From contig OY288189.1 in NCBI GenBank assembly GCA_958439205.1, positions 2,681,001-2,745,000 of the forward strand: DNA of 64,000 bases, written 5' to 3'. This DNA is from an uncultured Allorhizobium sp. (GTDB lineage Bacteria; Pseudomonadota; Alphaproteobacteria; Rhizobiales; Rhizobiaceae). Shown here piece by piece: positions 27,821-36,679 of the stretch; within the stretch, counting starts at the first letter, position 1; the number at the start of each line of letters is the position of its first letter. The notes beneath the pieces were generated by a model. That model saw nothing but the letters and a program-made list of their open reading frames with translations. It searched no databases and was not told where the DNA came from. A program made the translations under genes and the position numbers.

Positions 27821-30280
27821 ATGAACCAGAATGCTGATAGCGGCGTCATCGATCTTCACGGCGAATGGCATCTCGCTTGCGCCGATGGCGCACACGATGC
27901 GGCGATCACGCTGCCGGGTGACGTGCATTCGGCTCTCCATGCGGCGGGCCTGATCCCCGATCCCTATTTCGGTCGCAACGAGGAAGTCGTGCAGTGGGTC
28001 GCCGAACGCGACTGGGCCATTGAGCGCCGTTGCGTCGTTTCTGACATATCCGGCAGCTGGTATTTGGATATCGACTATCTCGACACGGTCGCGGTGGTCT
28101 TCGTCAACGATATCCCCGTGCTCTCCGCCGACAACTGCTTCCGCCGTTATCGCCCCGATGTGAGCCATGCGCTTCAACCGGGCGAGAACACCATTCGCAT
28201 CGTCTTTCATTCCAGCATCACGGCAGGCGCCGAGCGCCAGGCCCGCCAGCCCTTCTACATTCCGTATTCGACCGGCAATTGCCCGATCCCGAACGGCAAC
28301 ATGCTGCGCAAGCCGCAATGCCATTTCGGCTGGGACTGGAATATCGCGATCGCGCCGCTTGGGATCTATGGCACGCTGTCGCTGAAAAAGCTCGACCCCG
28401 CCCGCATCGAGCATGTCGAGACGGAGCAGGTCCACCATGCCGATGGCCGCGTCGAGCTCAAGGTTACCGCTACCATCCATTCCTTCGAGCCAGCCGTAGT
28501 GCCGATCCACTTCGCACTCGACGCCGACCGTATTCGTCTCGACGTTGGCATTGCTGCCGGCGAGACCAAGGTCGTGCATGTCTTCGAGATTGAGAGCCCG
28601 CGCCTCTGGTGGCCATCGGGCTCAGGCGAGCAGGCGCTCTATGCGCTCACCGTCGACCTGCCGACGGAAACCGTCACCCGCCAGATCGGGTTGCGCACCG
28701 TCGAGCTGATCACCGATCCGGACGCGGCCGGCAGCCGCTTTGCGCTCAAGGTCAATGGCCGCGAGATCTTCTGCCGCGGTGCCAACTGGATCCCGGCGGA
28801 TGCGTTGTTCTCCCGCTCGTCCGAGGAGAAGACCACCGATCTACTGAATTCCGCCGTCGCCGCGCATATGAACATGATCCGCATCTGGGGCGGTGGCTTC
28901 TACGAGGCCGGCTGGTTCTACGACCTCTGCGACCGGCTCGGCCTCATGGTCTGGCAGGATTTCATGTTCGCCTGCAACCTTTACCCTTGCACCGAGGACT
29001 TCCTCGACAACGTCGCCCACGAGGTCGAATACCAGGTCAAGCGCCTGTCCAGCCACGCCTCGATCGTCATCTGGTGCGGCGACAATGAGCTGGTCGGCGC
29101 GCTCACCTGGTTCCCGGAATCCCGCAACAACAGAGACCGTTACCTCGTCGCCTATGATCGCCTGAACCGGACCATCGAGCAGGGCGTCAAGAAGACTTAT
29201 CCTCAGGGCATCTGGTGGCCGTCGAGCCCGGCTTCCGGCTATCTCGACTATGGCGATGCCTGGCATGCCGATGGCTCTGGTGACATGCATTACTGGTCGG
29301 TCTGGCACGAGAACAAGAGTTTCGATAATTACCGAACTGTCAAACCGCGCTTCTGCTCGGAATTCGGCTTCCAGTCCTACACCTCGCTGCCGGTCATCGA
29401 GAGCTTCGCCGACAAGGCCGACATGAACATCGCCTCGCCGGTTATCGAGCTGCACCAGAAGAATGCCGGCGGCAATGAGCGGATCGCGGGCACCATGTTC
29501 CGCTATTTCCGCTTCCCGAAGGATTTCGCCAATTTCGTCTATCTGAGCCAGATCCAGCAGGGCCTCGCCATCAAGACTGCCGTCGAATACTGGCGGTCGC
29601 TGAAGCCCCATTGCATGGGCACGATCTATTGGCAGCTTAACGACACCTGGCCGGTCGCCTCCTGGTCAAGCCTCGACTACGGCGGCAGCTGGAAGGCGAT
29701 GCACTACATGGTGCGTCGCTTCTTCCAGCCGGTCGCGGTTGCCGCCATCCCGTCCGAGGACGGCAGCAGCGTTGTGCTCTCCATAGTCAACGATACGCTC
29801 GATACGGTCACCATCGACGCCAACCTCTTTGTCCTGACGCTGTCGGGCGAGCGTATTCCGCTCAAAAGCGTGCAAGGCGATTGCGGCCCGGATGCAGCGG
29901 ATGTGCTGGTCACGCTCGACGCCAGCGAGATCCCGGCCGATGGCCTGCTCGCCTGGAGCTTCACGGTTTCGAACGGCATGACCGGGGAGGGGCATTTCAT
30001 CAACGGCACCTACAAGGCGCTCGACCTCGAACCATCGCGTCTCGAAACCTCGGTCACGCCGACCGGCGACGGTGCGTTCGAAGTGGCCGTGACGTCCCAA
30101 GGCCTGGCGCTCTTCGTCATGCTCGAAAGCGCAACCCCCGGCCGCTATTCCGACAATGCCTTTGATCTTTCGGCTGGCGAGAGCCGCCGCATCATCTTCA
30201 AACCGGAAACTCCGCTTGCCGCCGGCACCGTGCCGGAGTTCCGCATCTACGATCTTTACAGCTGCCAGTCGGCGGACTGA
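27821..30280 (+). CDS. GH2-family beta-mannosidase
   Basis: The 819-residue enzyme is a glycoside hydrolase family 2 protein, closest in pattern to beta-mannosidases: an N-terminal sugar-binding domain with CHFGWDWNIAIAPLGIYG, an Ig-like domain and a TIM barrel. The acid/base is Glu423 in WCGDNE and the nucleophile is Glu514 in CSEFGFQ. No signal peptide is seen, so it acts on imported mannosides in the cytoplasm. It follows the transporter genes and probably belongs to the same regulon. A beta-galactosidase or glucuronidase role is less likely from the motifs. Confidence 0.9.
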   Translation: MNQNADSGVIDLHGEWHLACADGAHDAAITLPGDVHSALHAAGLIPDPYFGRNEEVVQWVAERDWAIERRCVVSDISGSWYLDIDYLDTVAVVFVNDIPVLSADNCFRRYRPDVSHALQPGENTIRIVFHSSITAGAERQARQPFYIPYSTGNCPIPNGNMLRKPQCHFGWDWNIAIAPLGIYGTLSLKKLDPARIEHVETEQVHHADGRVELKVTATIHSFEPAVVPIHFALDADRIRLDVGIAAGETKVVHVFEIESPRLWWPSGSGEQALYALTVDLPTETVTRQIGLRTVELITDPDAAGSRFALKVNGREIFCRGANWIPADALFSRSSEEKTTDLLNSAVAAHMNMIRIWGGGFYEAGWFYDLCDRLGLMVWQDFMFACNLYPCTEDFLDNVAHEVEYQVKRLSSHASIVIWCGDNELVGALTWFPESRNNRDRYLVAYDRLNRTIEQGVKKTYPQGIWWPSSPASGYLDYGDAWHADGSGDMHYWSVWHENKSFDNYRTVKPRFCSEFGFQSYTSLPVIESFADKADMNIASPVIELHQKNAGGNERIAGTMFRYFRFPKDFANFVYLSQIQQGLAIKTAVEYWRSLKPHCMGTIYWQLNDTWPVASWSSLDYGGSWKAMHYMVRRFFQPVAVAAIPSEDGSSVVLSIVNDTLDTVTIDANLFVLTLSGERIPLKSVQGDCGPDAADVLVTLDASEIPADGLLAWSFTVSNGMTGEGHFINGTYKALDLEPSRLETSVTPTGDGAFEVAVTSQGLALFVMLESATPGRYSDNAFDLSAGESRRIIFKPETPLAAGTVPEFRIYDLYSCQSAD

Positions 30281-30343
30281 CAGCCATCATATCTAAGGCC
30301 CTGGGCGCCCGATCCAGGACCAAACGAGGAGGAGACTACCCCC

Positions 30344-31105
30344 ATGACCAAACTCGGCTTTCAGCTTTACAGCGCCCGCAATTTCCAGCCCTTCAGCGGC
30401 ATCTATCCGAAACTCCAGGCCGCCGGCTACAGTGAGGTCGAGGGCTACGGTGCGCTCTACGCCTCACTCGCCGACGGTGAGCTCGACGCGTTCCGCAAGG
30501 AACTCGATGACAACGCCTTGACCATGCCGACCGCCCATTTCGGCCTCGACATGATCGAGAACGATCCGGCCCGTGTGATCAAGATCGCCAGGACGCTCGG
30601 CATCGGAGCCGTCTACTGCCCCTATCTGATGCCCGACCAGCGCCCGACGGATGCGAGCGGTTGGTTCGCCTTCGGCCAGCGCCTGCAGGCCGCCGGCAAG
30701 CCGCTGCGCGATGCCGGTCTCGTCTTCGGCTGGCACAATCACGACTTCGAATTCGTGGCTTTGGCGGATGGTTCGACCCCGCAGGAGCAGATCTTCGCCG
30801 GCGGTCCCGAGCTCGACTGGGAAGCCGATATCGCCTGGGTCATCCGCGGCCATGCCGATCCCTTCGCCTGGATCGAAAGCTACGGCAAGCGCATCAGCGC
30901 AGTCCACGTGAAGGACATCGCGCCGGCAGGCGAGAATGCCGATGAGGACGGCTGGGCCGATGTCGGCCATGGCACTGTCGACTGGAAGGGCCTGGTCGCT
31001 GCGCTGAAGAGCACCCGCGTCAAGCATTTCGTCGTCGAGCACGACAATCCGAAGGATATCGACCGGCTGATCACCCGTTCGATCGCTTCCTTCAACACCT
31101 ATTGA
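30344..31105 (+). CDS. Sugar phosphate isomerase/epimerase (xylose isomerase-like TIM barrel)
   Basis: The 253-residue protein is a member of the AP endonuclease 2 / xylose isomerase-like barrel family. Metal-site segments are visible: GWHNHDFEF (about residues 130-138), ELDWEADIAWV and HVKDIAP, with a final VVEHDNP. It may isomerise or epimerise a sugar or keto-sugar made by the adjacent oxidoreductase. GAGGAGG precedes the ATG. Specific substrate unknown. Confidence 0.88.
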   Translation: MTKLGFQLYSARNFQPFSGIYPKLQAAGYSEVEGYGALYASLADGELDAFRKELDDNALTMPTAHFGLDMIENDPARVIKIARTLGIGAVYCPYLMPDQRPTDASGWFAFGQRLQAAGKPLRDAGLVFGWHNHDFEFVALADGSTPQEQIFAGGPELDWEADIAWVIRGHADPFAWIESYGKRISAVHVKDIAPAGENADEDGWADVGHGTVDWKGLVAALKSTRVKHFVVEHDNPKDIDRLITRSIASFNTY

Positions 31106-31132
31106 ACCCATCGCACATAGCAGGACACTTCC

Positions 31133-32266
31133 ATGGCACGCGAACTCGGCGTCGGCATCATCGGATGCGGCAATATCTCCACCACCTACTTTACGCTGGC
31201 GCCGCTGTTTCGCGGCTTGAACGTCGTCGCCTGCGCGGATCTTAATCCGGCAGCGGCAGAAGCCCGGGCTGCCGAATACGGCGTCAAGGCTCAGACCATC
31301 GATGAGCTCCTCGCCAATCCCGAGGTCGACATCGTCGTCAATCTGACGATCCCGGATGCGCATTATCCGGTCTCCAAGCGCATCCTCGAAGCCGGAAAGC
31401 ATGTCTATTCGGAAAAGCCGCTGGTTCTCTCGCTCGAACAGGGCGAAGACCTGCGTGCGATTGCCAAGGCCAAGGGCCTGTCCGTCGGGTGTGCCCCCGA
31501 TACCTTCCTCGGCGGTGCGCATCAGCTGGCGCGGGCCTATATCGACAGGGGCGGCATCGGCCGTGTCACGTCGGGCACCTGCCATGTGATGAGCCCCGGA
31601 ATGGAGATGTGGCATCCGAACCCTGACTTCTTCTTCCTGCCCGGCGGTGGTCCGGTCCTCGACCTCGGCCCCTATTACATTGCCAACCTGATCAACCTGA
31701 TCGGCCCGGTAAAGCGTGTCGCGGCCCTGACCTCGATGGCCAACGAGACCCGCACCATCACCAGCCAGCCGCGCAATGGCGAGACGATCCCGGTCAAGAC
31801 CCCCACCAACATCCATGCGCTGCTCGAATTCCAGAATGGTGCCACGATCACGCTGTCCGCCAGCTGGGATGTCTGGAGCCACCGCCACGCCAATATGGAG
31901 CTCTACGGCACCGAAGGCTCACTCTACGTGCCGGACCCGAACTTCTTCGGCGGCGTCGTGGAGGCCTCTGGCCGGGACAAGAATATCCAGCCGCTGGAAG
32001 CCTGGGATCACCCGTTCGGTCGCAACAACCAGGAAAGCCCGCAAGGTCCGCGCGCCAACTACCGCACGGCCGGCCTCGCCGACATGGCGGTTGCGATCCT
32101 CGAAGGCCGCGATGCCCGCTGCTCGCTCGACCGTACCCTGCATGGTGTGGACGTCATGGTGTCGATCCTGAAGTCGGGCGAGACGGGTGAATTCGTAACC
32201 CTGTCGACAACCTGCACCCAACCGGCTGCTCTGGGTATCGACGAAGCGCAGGCTCTGCTTAGATAA
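31133..32266 (+). CDS. Gfo/Idh/MocA-family NAD(P)-dependent oxidoreductase
   Basis: The 377-residue protein has an N-terminal Rossmann fold (GVGIIGCGNISTTY) with the EKP motif (YSEKPLVLS) that carries the catalytic Lys, and a C-terminal alpha/beta domain. These enzymes oxidise sugars or sugar alcohols, often to keto-sugars. It lies 27 bases after the isomerase gene, and the two probably act in sequence on the imported sugar. Exact substrate unknown. Confidence 0.9.
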   Translation: MARELGVGIIGCGNISTTYFTLAPLFRGLNVVACADLNPAAAEARAAEYGVKAQTIDELLANPEVDIVVNLTIPDAHYPVSKRILEAGKHVYSEKPLVLSLEQGEDLRAIAKAKGLSVGCAPDTFLGGAHQLARAYIDRGGIGRVTSGTCHVMSPGMEMWHPNPDFFFLPGGGPVLDLGPYYIANLINLIGPVKRVAALTSMANETRTITSQPRNGETIPVKTPTNIHALLEFQNGATITLSASWDVWSHRHANMELYGTEGSLYVPDPNFFGGVVEASGRDKNIQPLEAWDHPFGRNNQESPQGPRANYRTAGLADMAVAILEGRDARCSLDRTLHGVDVMVSILKSGETGEFVTLSTTCTQPAALGIDEAQALLR

Positions 32267-32299
32267 GGGGGAGCTTTGCCACTCATCCGGCTGCCGCCA

Positions 32300-32396
32300 C
32301 CTTCTCCCCGCAAGCGGGGAGAAGGCCGGTGCGGTTGGCGTCTTGCCCCCTTCTCCCCGCCTGCGGGGAGAAGGTCCCGGCAGGGGGATGAGGGGC
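32300..32396. repeat. Palindromic repeats, family B (two hairpins), RIME-like
   Basis: Two copies of the hairpin CCTTCTCCCCGC / GCGGGGAGAAGG (at 32300-32325 and 32349-32374) are followed by a conserved tail, GGCAGGGGGATGAGGGG. The same unit recurs at 33648-33694 and, more diverged, at 58283-58438 and inside uvrB. The layout resembles rhizobial intergenic mosaic elements; assignment to a named family is not proved here. Confidence 0.8.
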
Positions 32397-32433
32397 AATC
32401 ATGCGACCATGACCTTCTGGGAGAGAACCATCC

Positions 32434-33486
32434 ATGACCTATACCCCCGCCGAAAACCGCTATGAGCGGATGACCTATAATCGCTGCGGCAAGAGCGGGC
32501 TGAAGCTGCCGGCGATCTCGCTCGGCCTCTGGCATAATTTCGGCAATGACACGCCGCATTCCACCAAGCAGGCAATCTGCCGCAGGGCTTTCGACCTCGG
32601 CATCACCCATTTCGATCTCGCCAACAATTACGGACCGCCGGCCGGCTCCGCGGAAGAAGCCTTCGGCGAGATCCTCAAGACCGACTTCCGCGGCTACCGT
32701 GACGAACTGATCATCTCGTCTAAGGCCGGCTACAACATGTGGCCGGGTCCTTACGGCGAGTGGGGCAGCCGCAAATATCTGATCGCCTCCTGCGACCAGA
32801 GCCTGAAGCGCATGGGTCTCGATTATGTCGACATCTTCTATTCGCACCGCTTCGATCCCGACACGCCGCTTGAGGAAACCTGCGGCGCGCTCGACCACAT
32901 CGTGCGCTCGGGCAGGGCGCAGTATGTCGGCATCTCCTCCTACAATTCGAAGCGCACCCGCGAAGCCCATGCCATCCTGAAGAGCCTGGGCACGCCGCTC
33001 CTCATCCACCAGCCCAGCTATTCGATGATCAATCGCTGGATCGAGGAAGACGGGCTGATCGATACGCTGGAAGAGCTCGGCGTCGGCTCGATCGTCTTCT
33101 CGCCGCTCGCCCAGGGCATGCTGACCTCTAAATATCTCAACGGCATTCCGGAAGGCACCCGCGCGACGCAGGACAAGTCGCTCGACCCGGGCTTCCTCAA
33201 CGAGCGCAATCTCGAAAACATCCGGGGCCTCAACCGCATCGCCGAGAAGCGCGGCCAGACGCTGGCGCAGATGGCACTGTCCTGGGTCCTGCGCGGCGGC
33301 CATATCACCACCGCCCTGATCGGCGCGTCGAAGCCCTCCCAGGTCGAGGACTGCGTCAAGGCGATCGAGACGCCTGATTTCACGGCGGAAGAGCTCGCCG
33401 AGATCGACGTCTTCGCCAAGGATGCCGACATCAACATCTGGGCAGCCTCTGCCGAGCGCAAGGGCCCGCCACGGAAGAAGAAGTAA
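32434..33486 (+). CDS. Aldo/keto reductase (YghZ-like)
   Basis: The 350-residue protein is an aldo/keto reductase of the shaker-beta/YghZ type, similar to L-glyceraldehyde 3-phosphate reductases. Motifs are the N-terminal FDLANNYGPPAGSAEEAFG with the catalytic Asp/Tyr, ISSKAGYNMWPGPYG with the Lys, and YVDIFYSHRFD with the His. It would reduce a sugar-derived aldehyde with NADPH. It sits between repeats B and C within the sugar cluster. Substrate unknown. Confidence 0.88.
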   Translation: MTYTPAENRYERMTYNRCGKSGLKLPAISLGLWHNFGNDTPHSTKQAICRRAFDLGITHFDLANNYGPPAGSAEEAFGEILKTDFRGYRDELIISSKAGYNMWPGPYGEWGSRKYLIASCDQSLKRMGLDYVDIFYSHRFDPDTPLEETCGALDHIVRSGRAQYVGISSYNSKRTREAHAILKSLGTPLLIHQPSYSMINRWIEEDGLIDTLEELGVGSIVFSPLAQGMLTSKYLNGIPEGTRATQDKSLDPGFLNERNLENIRGLNRIAEKRGQTLAQMALSWVLRGGHITTALIGASKPSQVEDCVKAIETPDFTAEELAEIDVFAKDADINIWAASAERKGPPRKKK

Positions 33487-33495
33487 CGCCGATTT

Positions 33496-33627
33496 CACCC
33501 TCCCCTTGAGGGGGAGGGTCGGAGCGAAGCTCCGGGGTGGGGTGACGTGCAGGAGTTTCGCGTCACTCGCATGGATCACCCCCACCCGCCGCTTCGCGGC
33601 GACCTCCCCCCTCAAGGGGGAGGTGGG
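33496..33627. repeat. Composite palindromic repeat, family C, copy 1
   Basis: A 132-base element begins with a palindrome (ACCCTCCCC...GGGGAGGGT), continues with GGAGCGAAGCTCC and GGGGTGGGGTGA, and ends with the inverse counterpart: TCACCCCCACC, CGCCGCTTCGCGGCG and a CCTCCC...GGGAGG palindrome. The central part differs from copy 2 at 58440-58578, whereas the ends are nearly the same. This is the structure of a small non-coding mobile or mosaic element. Confidence 0.85.
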
Positions 33628-33647
33628 TATCGCGGCCACCATCTCCG

Positions 33648-33694
33648 CCTTCTCCCCGCTTGCGGGGAGAAGGTCCCGGCAGGGGGATGAGGGG
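33648..33694. repeat. Palindromic repeat, family B
   Basis: One hairpin CCTTCTCCCCGC / GCGGGGAGAAGG (33648-33673) plus the conserved GGCAGGGGGATGAGGGG tail, directly beside the family C element. It lies 45 bases before the GH43 start. Confidence 0.8.
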
Positions 33695-33738
33695 CTATCA
33701 ATTTGCAATAAGCCATCAGGCAGGAGAAACCACAGACC

Positions 33739-35346
33739 ATGATCATCAATCCCATCCTGCCCGGCTTCAATCCGGACCCGTCGATCTGCCGCGTGGGCGA
33801 GGACTACTACATTGCAACCTCCACCTTCGAATGGTTTCCGGGCGTGCAGATCCACCATTCGCGAGATCTCGCGAACTGGGAGCTCGTGACAAGGCCGCTC
33901 AACCGCGCGAGCCAGCTCGACATGCGCGGCAATCCGGATAGCTGCGGCGTCTGGGCGCCATGCCTCTCCTACGCCGATGGTCTCTTCTGGCTCGTCTATA
34001 CCGACGTGAAACGCTTCGAAGGCTCGTTCAAGGACGCGCACAACTACATCGTCACGGCGCCCTCGATCGAAGGCCCCTGGTCCGATCCCATCTATGTCAA
34101 TTCCTCCGGCTTCGACCCCTCGCTCTTCCACGATGACGACGGGCGAAAGTGGTTCCTCAACATGCAGTGGAACCACCGCCCCGAGGCGCGCAACACGATC
34201 GGCCACGCGAAGTTCGACGGCATCCTCCTGCAGGAATGGGACCCGAAAAGCAAAAGGCTCATCGGCCCGATCAAGAACATCTTCGAGGGCAGCAAGCAGG
34301 GCCTGGTCGAAGGCCCGCATCTCTTCAAGCGCAATGGCTGGTACTACATGACGACCGCCGAGGGCGGCACCGGCTACGACCATGTCGTGACCATGGCCCG
34401 TTCGCGCTCGATCGATGGCCCCTATGAGATGCATCCGAACACGCATCTCATCACCTCGAAAGATGCCCCCGACGCTGTCCTGCAACGCGCCGGTCACGGC
34501 CAATATGTCGAAACGCCCGATGGCCAAGTCTACCACACCCATCTCTGCGGCCGGCCGATGGCGCCGAAACGCCGCTGCACGCTCGGCCGCGAAACAGGCC
34601 TGCAGAAATGCGTCTGGAAGGACGATGGCTGGCTCTACCTTGAACAGGGCGGCGTCGTGCCCGCAGTCGAGGTGACGGCACCTCACGGCGCTATCAAACG
34701 CGAAGAGCCGGTCGAGATTGTCAGGGCGTTCGACAGCGGAGACTTACCGAAAGAATTCCAGTGGCTGCGCACGCCGCAGCCGGAGCGCCTGTTTAGCCTG
34801 AGCGAGCGGGCAGGGCGCTTGCGCCTCTTCGGTCGCGAAAGCATAGGCTCCTGGTTTGAACAGTCGCTCATCGCCCGCCGCCAGGAGCATCATCGCTTCC
34901 GTGTCGAAACGCGGCTGGAATTCTCACCCGAAACCTATCAGCAGGTCGCGGGTCTGACCCACTACTACAATCGCACCAAGTTCCACGCGCTGGGGATTTC
35001 GACCGACGAAAAGCTCGGCCGCTCGCTGATCATCCTGTCATGCCCGGGTGACTACCCCTCCGGCAATCTGACCTTCCCGATCGGGATGGGCCAGTCGATC
35101 CCCGATTGCGCAGTTGATCTTGCGATGGAGATCACCGACAACGACCTGCAATTCTCCTGGCGCCTAGCGGGCGAGGGGGAGTGGCAACCCATCGGCCCGG
35201 TCCTTGACGCTGGCGTCGTCTCCGACGAAGGCGGCTTCGGCGAACACGGCTCCTTCACCGGCGCCTTTGCCGGCATGTTCTGCTTCGATATCACGGGGCG
35301 CGGCAGACCGGCGGACTTCGAGCGGTTTGTCTATCGGCGGGGGTGA
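33739..35346 (+). CDS. GH43-family glycosidase, probable beta-xylosidase
   Basis: The 535-residue protein is a five-bladed propeller of glycoside hydrolase family 43 followed by a C-terminal beta-sandwich (about 330-535), the architecture of XynB-type beta-xylosidases. The expected catalytic residues are Asp13 (NPDPS), Asp126 (GFDPS) and Glu191 (VEGPH). There is no signal peptide, so it should cleave imported xylo- or arabino-oligosaccharides in the cytoplasm. CAGGAGAAA precedes the ATG. It ends the sugar cluster, and with the GH2 enzyme suggests hemicellulose use. Confidence 0.9.
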   Translation: MIINPILPGFNPDPSICRVGEDYYIATSTFEWFPGVQIHHSRDLANWELVTRPLNRASQLDMRGNPDSCGVWAPCLSYADGLFWLVYTDVKRFEGSFKDAHNYIVTAPSIEGPWSDPIYVNSSGFDPSLFHDDDGRKWFLNMQWNHRPEARNTIGHAKFDGILLQEWDPKSKRLIGPIKNIFEGSKQGLVEGPHLFKRNGWYYMTTAEGGTGYDHVVTMARSRSIDGPYEMHPNTHLITSKDAPDAVLQRAGHGQYVETPDGQVYHTHLCGRPMAPKRRCTLGRETGLQKCVWKDDGWLYLEQGGVVPAVEVTAPHGAIKREEPVEIVRAFDSGDLPKEFQWLRTPQPERLFSLSERAGRLRLFGRESIGSWFEQSLIARRQEHHRFRVETRLEFSPETYQQVAGLTHYYNRTKFHALGISTDEKLGRSLIILSCPGDYPSGNLTFPIGMGQSIPDCAVDLAMEITDNDLQFSWRLAGEGEWQPIGPVLDAGVVSDEGGFGEHGSFTGAFAGMFCFDITGRGRPADFERFVYRRG

Positions 35347-35370
35347 GGGGCACACTCCGGATTCCCCCAT

Positions 35371-35400
35371 CGTCATCCTCGGCCTGTGCGCCGAGGATCT
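35371..35400. repeat. Palindromic repeat, family A
   Basis: Perfect nine-base arms, ATCCTCGGC and GCCGAGGAT, around a six-base loop, within the conserved frame GTCATCCTCGG...CGAGGATCT shared with other family A copies in this window. Confidence 0.7.
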
Positions 35401-35480
35401 ACTGCCGTCTCAACAATCTCAACGGTCGCGGCTGAGTGAAGCGGGCTTTACGGTTTCGGCATTCTCGCTAAACTCACCCC

Positions 35481-36545
35481 ATGGACCACCACCATCACTC
35501 CCATCTCTTTCCCGGCGTTCCGCTCGCCCTCGGCTCGGCCATCCTGTTCGGCGCCTCGGCGCCGCTGTCGAAATGGCTGCTCGGCAGCGTGGATCCGTGG
35601 CTTCTGGCGGGTATCCTCTATCTTGGTGCCGGCGTCGGCTTGGCGCTCGTTCATTGGGGGCGGCCACTGATCGGGCTAGAGCGGGTGGAAACTCCACTCT
35701 CGCGCCCTGATCTGCCCTGGCTCGGCGCCGTCGTGCTGTTCGGCGGCATCATGGCGCCGCTCTTCCTGATGCTCGGCCTGTCGCTCACGACCGCGTCTTC
35801 CGCCTCGTTGCTCCTCAATCTCGAGGGCCTGGCCACCATGCTGATTGCCTGGCTGGTGTTTCGCGAGAATGTCGATCGCCGGCTGCTGATGGGCGCGCTT
35901 GCCATTCTTCTCGGGGCGGCGATCCTGTCCTTTGACGGTGGCGCTTTCCGGCTTGATCCGGGCGGGGCGTGGATTGCGGCGGCCTGTCTCTGCTGGGGCA
36001 TCGACAACAATCTGACCCGCAAGCTTTCGTCTGCCGACCCGGTGCAGATCGCGATGATCAAGGGGCTGGCCGCCGGCTCTACCAATGTCATCCTTGCCTT
36101 TGCGCTCGGCGCCGCCATCCCCGACATGACGGTCATCGCTGCCGGCGCTGTCGTCGGCTTTCTCGGCATCGGCGTCAGCCTTGTGATGTTCATGCTGGGC
36201 TTGCGCCATCTCGGCACCGCGCGCACCGGCGCCTATTTCTCGCTCGCGCCCTTTATCGGCGCCCTGATCGCCGTGACCGTCTTTCGCGAGGCGCCATCCG
36301 TCTCGCTTCTGGTCGCGGCTTTCCTGATGGGGATCGGCTTGTGGCTGCATCTGTCCGAACGGCACGAGCATGACCATGAACACGATCCCCTCGAGCATGA
36401 TCATCTCCACAGCCACGACGATCATCACAGCCATGTCCATGATGGCCCGGTGACCGAGCCGCATGCGCATTGGCACCGCCACACGCCGCTCAGCCACAAA
36501 CACCCGCATTACCCGGATCTGCATCATCGCCATGGACATGGGTGA
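35481..36545 (+). CDS. EamA-family (DMT) transporter with His-rich ends
   Basis: The 354-residue protein has ten predicted membrane helices with two EamA repeats. The N-terminus starts MDHHHHSH, and the last 60 or so residues contain about 23 histidines mixed with Asp and Glu. Such tails bind divalent metals such as nickel, cobalt or zinc in other transporters. The EamA fold suggests export of a metabolite or metal complex; the tail suggests a metal link. Both are inference. It is monocistronic, with a family A repeat on each side. The ribosome site is weak. Confidence 0.85.
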   Translation: MDHHHHSHLFPGVPLALGSAILFGASAPLSKWLLGSVDPWLLAGILYLGAGVGLALVHWGRPLIGLERVETPLSRPDLPWLGAVVLFGGIMAPLFLMLGLSLTTASSASLLLNLEGLATMLIAWLVFRENVDRRLLMGALAILLGAAILSFDGGAFRLDPGGAWIAAACLCWGIDNNLTRKLSSADPVQIAMIKGLAAGSTNVILAFALGAAIPDMTVIAAGAVVGFLGIGVSLVMFMLGLRHLGTARTGAYFSLAPFIGALIAVTVFREAPSVSLLVAAFLMGIGLWLHLSERHEHDHEHDPLEHDHLHSHDDHHSHVHDGPVTEPHAHWHRHTPLSHKHPHYPDLHHRHGHG

Positions 36546-36577
36546 TGGGCGTCTGGAGGTGAGCGCACCAAACCACC

Positions 36578-36608
36578 ATCATCCTCGGGGCTGTAACGAG
36601 GATCTACA
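36578..36608. repeat. Palindromic repeat, family A (partial)
   Basis: The segment has the family A frame ATCATCCTCGG...CGAGGATCTAC, with imperfect pairing. It lies between the convergent EamA and fghA genes and could serve as a weak two-way terminator. Confidence 0.45.
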
Positions 36609-36679
36609 GACGTCGCAGTAAATTCAACGGTGGCGGATGGTCGGGAAAAGCCCGAGCATGACGTCCTGATAGGTTGGCC

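Noticed and set aside
32059..34686. 875-residue minus-strand frame
   Set aside because: Lies opposite the oxidoreductase, aldo/keto reductase and GH43 genes and reads through repeats B and C; no protein family is visible.
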